The notes under the pieces were generated by a model. That model saw only the letters and a list, made by a program, of their open reading frames with translations, was not told the origin of the DNA and did not search any database. A stretch of DNA of 29,963 bases. Source: a bacterium. GTDB lineage: Bacteria; Vulcanimicrobiota; Xenobia; Xenobiales; Xenobiaceae. The position numbers and the translations under genes are program-made. The stretch lies in assembly GCA_022839105.1 (NCBI GenBank), contig JALHDH010000060.1, forward strand, positions 1 to 29,963, given 5' to 3'. Positions within the stretch are counted from its first letter, which is position 1. Each line of letters opens with the position of its first letter. Shown in pieces: positions 24,276 to 29,963 of the stretch.

Positions 24276-24304
24276 CAGGCCGGCTCCCGCGGGAGGCCGG
24301 CCTG
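24276..24304. other. Strong hairpin downstream of cdd
   Basis: Arms CAGGCCGGC and GCCGGCCTG enclose TCCCGCGGGAG, which can itself pair. It begins 14 bases after the cdd stop in the direction of cdd transcription. No T-run follows, so it may be an RNA 3'-end stabiliser or a weak terminator. Confidence 0.4.
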
Positions 24305-24317
24305 TCGGGTGGGCGGC

Positions 24318-25163
24318 TCAGCGCGGGACCAGATGCACCGTGAGGCTGGCCTGGGGAGCCACCTGTTCGAGGAGGAGGCGCGTCACGCCGATCTGGCTGA
24401 CCCGGGCCGCTTCCGGCTCGACCAGGGCGGCTTCCAGGATCTCTTCGTAGTTCCGGCCTTCGGTGACCATCCGGATCAGGGCCGCGTGCAGGGGGGAGGT
24501 GCTGGGGTTGAAGGCGGCGTTCTCGGCGTAGGCACCCGTGAAGACCTTCCCGTCGACGGTGCGCAGCGCGACCCCCGCGGGGTCCTGGGAGTAGGGGGCG
24601 TAGGATCGGTTGGCCGCCAGGCAGGCTTCGCGGATCAGTTCGGGCACTTCCGGAGGAACCTGCAACGGGTCCACCGTCTGGGCCAGCAGCCTGGCCTCGA
24701 TGCCCAGATCGCCCGGGCCGAAGGAGCGCGGCAGCAGCTCGGCCAGTGGGATCGGCTCCTGGGAGGGGATCAGCACCGTCAGGTGCCCGCCGCCCGCCAG
24801 TTCGTTGAGGAGTTGGCGGCAGAAACCGCAGGGTTCGGAAGAGACGGCCAGGGCTTCCAGGCCCTTCTCGCCGTGGGCCATGGCGTTGGTCACGACGCAC
24901 TGCTCGGCGTGGACGGTCTGGATCAGGGATTGGCCGGGGAACTCCAGGTTGACGCCCAGGTACAGGTCCCCGCTGCGGCCCCGGGCCACCGCTCCGACCT
25001 GGAATCGGGAGATCGGAGGGCGGGCAAAGGAGCGGGCCACGGGGATCAGTTCCAGCATCAACTGCTCGGAGGAAAGTCCGAGGGTCTCGGCCAGGCGGGC
25101 CGCCTGATCGGCGGGGATGTGGAAGGGGAAGGGGGGGAGAAGGGATTTGAGTTTTTCAGTCAT
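24318..25163 (-). CDS. cdd: Cytidine deaminase, dimeric E. coli type
   Basis: A 281-residue protein, close to the 294 of E. coli Cdd. The N-terminal catalytic half has HAEQ at 85-88 and PCGFC at 111-115: H85, C112 and C115 bind zinc and E87 shuttles protons. The C-terminal half (about 160-281) is the non-catalytic duplicated domain (YAPYSQDPAGVAL, NAAFNPSTSPLHAAL). It converts cytidine and deoxycytidine to uridine and deoxyuridine in pyrimidine salvage. The start ATG 25163 gives the family N-terminus and a weak GAGTGAG site upstream; the longer open frame to 25589 has no family similarity. It is read toward recQ, but the two are 146 bases apart with a hairpin between. Confidence 0.92.
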   Translation of the reverse strand: MTEKLKSLLPPFPFHIPADQAARLAETLGLSSEQLMLELIPVARSFARPPISRFQVGAVARGRSGDLYLGVNLEFPGQSLIQTVHAEQCVVTNAMAHGEKGLEALAVSSEPCGFCRQLLNELAGGGHLTVLIPSQEPIPLAELLPRSFGPGDLGIEARLLAQTVDPLQVPPEVPELIREACLAANRSYAPYSQDPAGVALRTVDGKVFTGAYAENAAFNPSTSPLHAALIRMVTEGRNYEEILEAALVEPEAARVSQIGVTRLLLEQVAPQASLTVHLVPR

Positions 25164-25591
25164 CTCACTCGAATTGGGGCCGGAGCTGCACCCGGGGGCG
25201 CGGTCTTCCAGGCGGTGGAGCAGGCCACGATCGGGCGCCGAGGCTTGAGGCATCCCGAGCTCGGGGAAGGCGGGGTGGCCAGGCTGAGGGGGGAGGGGAG
25301 GGGCGGAGAAGAGGAGGATTCCCCGAGCGGATCCCCGGCGAGCGACGGGTGCTGGTGGGCCATCTTCACGGCGCTCCTCCTCCGCAAGGGTCGACTCCCC
25401 AGAGCGCCACTGCGCCCCCGTCGTGGCGTGGGCGGAGAGGCACGCTTCCCTTGCAGGGGGCGCAGCGATCTCCGGATCCGCTCCCTTCCCGCTCGAAGGT
25501 CCTCCTCCTGCCTGCTCTTCTCTGCGAATCCGTTCGGGATCCCCGAGGCTCCTGGCAGGCGCTCGGGGCACGCATCGCAAAGATCCCACCC
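25164..25591. other. Non-coding region between the divergent cdd and glgC genes
   Basis: About 430 bases without a convincing gene. Open frames cross it but have no ribosome site and no recognisable protein. I see no clear promoter hexamers, riboswitch core or terminator. The glgC start at 25592 has no Shine-Dalgarno sequence within 20 bases. Purine-rich tracts occur near 25286-25320 and pyrimidine-rich ones near 25480-25520. The region must hold promoters for both directions, perhaps with a structured leader for the glycogen genes. Confidence 0.5.
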
Positions 25592-26766
25592 ATGAGAACT
25601 GTTGCCATGCTCCTTGCCGGCGGAGAGGGGTCGCGATTGACGGTCCTCTCCGAGAAGCGGGCCAAGCCCGCGGTCCCCTTCGCCGGGAAGTTCCGGATCA
25701 TCGACTTCACCCTTTCCAACTGCGTCAACAGCGGGATCTACACCGTCGGGGTGCTGACCCAGTACCGACCCCACAGCCTGGCCGACCACATCGGGATCGG
25801 CAAGCCCTGGAACCGGCCGACGCGATCTACCAGAATCTCGGGTTCCTGCGCGACAATCAGGCCGACCTGGTGGTGATCCTGTCGGGTGACCACATCTACA
25901 AGATGGATTACGCCCCCATGATCCAGGCCCACCTGGATCGGGGGGCCGACCTGACCGTGGCCGTCATGCCGGTTCCCCTGGAGGAGACCCATCGCTTCGG
26001 CATCATGGTGGTGGACGGCGAGGGTCGGATCACCGAGTTCTACGAGAAGCCCAAGGAGCGCGACAAGGGCAACCTGGCCTCCATGGGCATCTACGTCTTC
26101 AGCGCCTCGGCCCTGGAGCGCCGCCTGAACGAGGAACCCGGGGTCCGCGTGGACTTCGGCCGCGACATCATCCCCGCGATGGTGACGGGCGGGGACCGCG
26201 TGATCAGCTACCGCTTCGAGGGTTATTGGGTGGACGTGGGGACCATCGATTCCTACTGGGCCACCAACCTCGAACTCCTGGGCTCCAGGCCCGGACTGGA
26301 CCTGTACAGTCACGACCTGCCGATCCTGACCCGCTCGGAAGAGCGGCCCGCGGTCAAGGTCGGGCCCCAGGGGCGGATCTCCAACAGCCTGGTCAGCAAC
26401 GGATGCGTCGTCCGTGGCACGGTGATCAACAGCGTCCTGAGCCCGGGCGTCCAGGTCAGCCCCGGCGCCGTGGTCCAGGACAGCGTCGTGATGAACGACA
26501 CCTGGATCGGACCCGGAGCCCGTCTGGATCGGGTCGTGGTGGACAAGCAGGTGGTGGTCGGAGGCGGCGTGGTGCTGGGAACCGGCGACCTGAGCGTTCC
26601 CAATGCGTTGCACCCCGACAAGATCTACGCCGGGATCAGCGTGGTCGGCAAGGGAGCGATCCTCCCCGACGGCGCGGTGATCGGCCGGAACGTCCTGATC
26701 GGGATGGACCGGGACGAGAGCCACTTCCCGCCGGACCGCCAGGTTGGCGACGGCCAGACCATCTGA
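25592..26766 (+). pseudogene. glgC: Glucose-1-phosphate adenylyltransferase (ADP-glucose pyrophosphorylase), disrupted by an internal deletion
   Basis: GlgC makes ADP-glucose from glucose 1-phosphate and ATP for glycogen synthesis. The first 73 codons, from ATG 25592, encode an intact N-terminus with GGEGSRL and RAKPAVPF, the nucleotide-binding and catalytic segments. After HIGIGKPW the frame breaks: from about 25816 the protein continues in the next frame as ADAIYQNLGFLRDNQADLVVILSGDHIYKMDY and runs to the end of the left-handed beta-helix domain at 26766. Compared with the neighbouring paralogue, about 27 residues between PW and ADA are replaced by 5 bases, a loss of about 76 bases. Adding 76 bases back gives a 416-codon gene, close to the paralogue's 421. 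As read, the only product is a truncated peptide of about 94 residues. A real pseudogene, strain-level variation or an assembly error are all possible. Confidence 0.85.
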
Positions 26767-26792
26767 ACCCGCTTTTTTCGCTAGGAGGATTC

Positions 26793-28058
<1,266 letters not shown>

Positions 28059-28111
28059 GGGCCCGGAGCTCTTCTTGGGGGGGGCGGGTTCGCCCCAGGC
28101 AGGAGGGACCG

Positions 28112-29530
28112 ATGAGGCAGGGTTTTCTGGAAAGACTGCGCGAGGCCGTCGCGGACCGGGGCCGGGATCTCCTGGCCCTGCGACGCGCCTTGGACCTGCG
28201 CAGCCCGTCGCACCTGTGCGCCGAGCTGCTCGGAGAGGGACACGGCGAGGCTTCCGGAGTGGCCCTGGCCCGCGAGATCCTGCGGGCCTACGAGGCCATG
28301 GATGCCTCCGAGCGGCTGGCCTTCTTCGAGATGGTCGAGCGGGACTTCGGCCCCGATCCCGGGGCGATCCGGGCGGCCTCGGCCCGTTATCTCGAGACCC
28401 ACTCGGTCGAGGATTACCTGGTCTTGTCGCGGGCCATCGAGCCTCGTCGCCAGGACCTCTTCCGTCGCCTGAACATGGCGCCTTCGGGGACGAGGGCGCT
28501 GGTGCGGATGCGGGCCGATCTTCTCGGAGTGCTGCGCAGCCACCCCGATCTGCGCACGGTGGACGCGGACCTGCACCACCTGCTCTCCTCCTGGTTCAAT
28601 CGGGGCTTCCTGCAGTTGCGTCGGATCGACTGGAACTCGCCGGTGGCCCTGCTCGAGAAGCTGATCGTCAACGAATCGGTGCACGAGGTGCGGGGCTTCC
28701 AGGACCTGCGCCGGCGCCTGGCCCGGGACCGTCGCTGCTTCGCCCTCTTCCACCCGGTCATGCCCGACGAGCCCCTCTTCTTCGTCGAGGTGGCCCTGGT
28801 CTGCGGGGTCCCCTGCTCGGTGAGCGGCCTTCTGGACCCGGCCGCGCCGCTCCTGGACCCGGAGGCGGCCGAGACCGCCGTCTTCTTCACCAACTCCAGT
28901 CTCCAGCCCGGCCTGGCGGGGATCTCGTTCGGCAGCTTCCTGGTCAAGCAGGTGGTCGAGGAGCTCCGCATGGAGTTTCCCGGCCTGCGCCGCTTCACCA
29001 CCCTCTCGCCGCTTCCGCGCCTGGCCCTGCACCTGCGCTCGGCCCTGCGGGGCGAGGCCGGTGGACTGGAGCCCGATCTGCTGGAGGCCCTGCTGGCCAG
29101 CTACACCGACCAGTTGGGACAGGCCCCCGGGCCGGCCCTGCTGGAGCTTCTGGAACGCGATTCCCTGGAGAACCGCGAAAAACTGACCCGCCCCCTGCTG
29201 GCCTTGGGGATGGCCTATCTGTCGGCTCGGGGAGCGCGCGGCCTGCTGGATCCCGAGGCCGCCTTCCACGTCTCCAACGGGGCCCGCCTGGAGGGGCTGC
29301 ACGCCTTTGCCGACCCCTCCCCGCGCGGGCGGGCCATGGGCCTGGGCTTGATGGCCAGCTACCTGTACGTGCCCGAGGAACTCGAAGAAAACCACGAGCG
29401 TTTCGTCGAGACGGGCGAACTGCCCGTCTCACGCGCCCTTTCCCGGCTCCGGCGCGAGGTCCGGTCCGCCGCCAAGACCGTTCACCGCCGCCAGCGCCGG
29501 AACCGGACGCGGGAGATGCCGGCGGGCTGA
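28112..29530 (+). CDS. Malonyl-CoA decarboxylase
   Basis: A 472-residue protein starting at ATG 28112 with AGGAGG 5 bases upstream. It matches eukaryotic and rhizobial malonyl-CoA decarboxylases: an N-terminal helical region (1 to about 160), then SSWFNRGFLQLRRIDWNSP at 159-177 and the GNAT-like catalytic domain. NSSLQPGLAGISFGSFLVKQV (261-281) holds the serine region; FTTLSPLPR (295-303) and HVSNGARL (386-393) hold the catalytic His, and ASYLYVPEELEENHERF follows. It converts malonyl-CoA to acetyl-CoA and CO2, for malonate use or for tuning fatty acid synthesis. It follows glgD by 53 bases on the same strand; the link to glycogen genes is positional only. Confidence 0.92.
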   Translation: MRQGFLERLREAVADRGRDLLALRRALDLRSPSHLCAELLGEGHGEASGVALAREILRAYEAMDASERLAFFEMVERDFGPDPGAIRAASARYLETHSVEDYLVLSRAIEPRRQDLFRRLNMAPSGTRALVRMRADLLGVLRSHPDLRTVDADLHHLLSSWFNRGFLQLRRIDWNSPVALLEKLIVNESVHEVRGFQDLRRRLARDRRCFALFHPVMPDEPLFFVEVALVCGVPCSVSGLLDPAAPLLDPEAAETAVFFTNSSLQPGLAGISFGSFLVKQVVEELRMEFPGLRRFTTLSPLPRLALHLRSALRGEAGGLEPDLLEALLASYTDQLGQAPGPALLELLERDSLENREKLTRPLLALGMAYLSARGARGLLDPEAAFHVSNGARLEGLHAFADPSPRGRAMGLGLMASYLYVPEELEENHERFVETGELPVSRALSRLRREVRSAAKTVHRRQRRNRTREMPAG

Positions 29531-29614
29531 GTCGGGTTTCCGCGACCGATCTGTTCTCTGGAGGCCCGGCATCGGGGGGCATGAGCCCTCCCCGCGCTGC
29601 CCCGTGTCGGCCCT

Positions 29615-29963
29615 TCAGGCGTCCGGCGCGGCTTCGGCTTGCGTCGCGGTCCTGGCGAAGTCGAAGGCCAGGCGGAAGGCCACGCCGCACCCGCCGCACC
29701 CCGAACACCAGGTGCCCATCTGCAGCACGAAGGTCGAGGACGACTCGGGCACCAGGCCCAGGAACGTGGCCCAGTTCTCGGGGGTGAAGTCGATGTCCTC
29801 ATCGTCCGACAGCTCCTCATCCTGGTCGTCCGGCCGGCTTTCCAGGGCCGCCTCGTAGGCCGGTTTCAGATCCGGGGCCATGTAGTCGAAGTCGTCGGGC
29901 TCGTCGACCCAACAGCACAGGAGGTGCGGGCAGGACCCCACGACCTCGGAGTAGTCGCCGCCC
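29615..29963 (-). CDS. Acidic cysteine-rich protein of unknown function, partial at the window edge
   Basis: The frame is open to the right edge of the window, so the N-terminus is probably missing; an internal GTG at 29941 would give 108 residues but is not well supported by a ribosome site. Visible features are CPHLLCC near the start, a very acidic middle (DDQDEELSDDED), and a C-terminal CSGCGGCG cluster that could bind zinc or an iron-sulfur cluster. It ends in an Ala/Glu-rich tail. I do not recognise the family. It converges on the malonyl-CoA decarboxylase gene. Confidence 0.6.
   Translation of the reverse strand, partial: GGDYSEVVGSCPHLLCCWVDEPDDFDYMAPDLKPAYEAALESRPDDQDEELSDDEDIDFTPENWATFLGLVPESSSTFVLQMGTWCSGCGGCGVAFRLAFDFARTATQAEAAPDA

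Noticed and set aside
24276..24304. Standard rho-independent terminator after cdd
   Set aside because: The stem is strong but no T-run follows in the direction of cdd transcription, so I list it only as a hairpin.
25300..25590. Riboswitch-like leader before glgC
   Set aside because: I looked for conserved cores (TPP, glycine, glucosamine, SAM types) and found none that fit.

Overview
This 30 kb window is high-GC bacterial DNA, densely packed with protein genes. I found no rRNA, tRNA, CRISPR array, transposase or phage gene. Three or four lipoprotein signal peptides and a set of type IV pilus minor pilins point to a diderm bacterium. Long antisense open frames are everywhere, as expected at this GC content. 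There is no taxonomic marker, so I cannot name a phylum; an uncultured lineage is plausible.

Layout. (1) 19-8694, minus strand: a tight operon read from a good sigma70-type promoter at 8756-8784. In transcription order it holds an FAD oxidoreductase, a DegT/DnrJ-family PLP aminotransferase and four radical SAM proteins, two of them with a cobalamin-binding-type N-terminus, followed by a proline-rich lipoprotein. It looks like a biosynthetic cluster for an unusual sugar, lipid or other metabolite. (2) 8832-10613, minus: a transglutaminase-like lipoprotein with TPR-like repeats. Divergent from it, 10740-12591 on plus holds an exported beta-rich protein and a DUF483-like Cys protein. (3) 12596-13979: a HAD phosphatase and a small TPR protein whose start codons are 13 bases apart. 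(4) 13976-17934: a pilin on minus, then a four-gene minor-pilin operon on plus (FimT/GspH-, PilX-, PilV- and PilW-like).

(5) 18011-21623 is the most unusual locus. Two proteins have C-terminal halves built from 25 and 29 His-Xaa-Asn (HxN) motifs in a 15-residue unit in which successive His residues are 7 and then 8 apart. They are followed, after an apparent terminator/attenuator, by a SPASM-PqqD protein. That protein keeps a radical-SAM-like frame, a full SPASM cysteine set and a C-terminal PqqD-like peptide-recognition domain, but has lost the catalytic CX3CX2C loop. I read this as a candidate peptide-modification system, analogous to but distinct from the known His-Xaa-Ser system. It appears to share a transcript with the minor pilins.

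(6) 21608-29963: a XylF-like sugar-binding lipoprotein, a short RecQ helicase and a cytidine deaminase on minus. On plus follow a glgC broken by a small internal deletion, a glgD-like paralogue with a degenerate active site, and a malonyl-CoA decarboxylase. An acidic Cys-rich protein on minus runs off the right edge.
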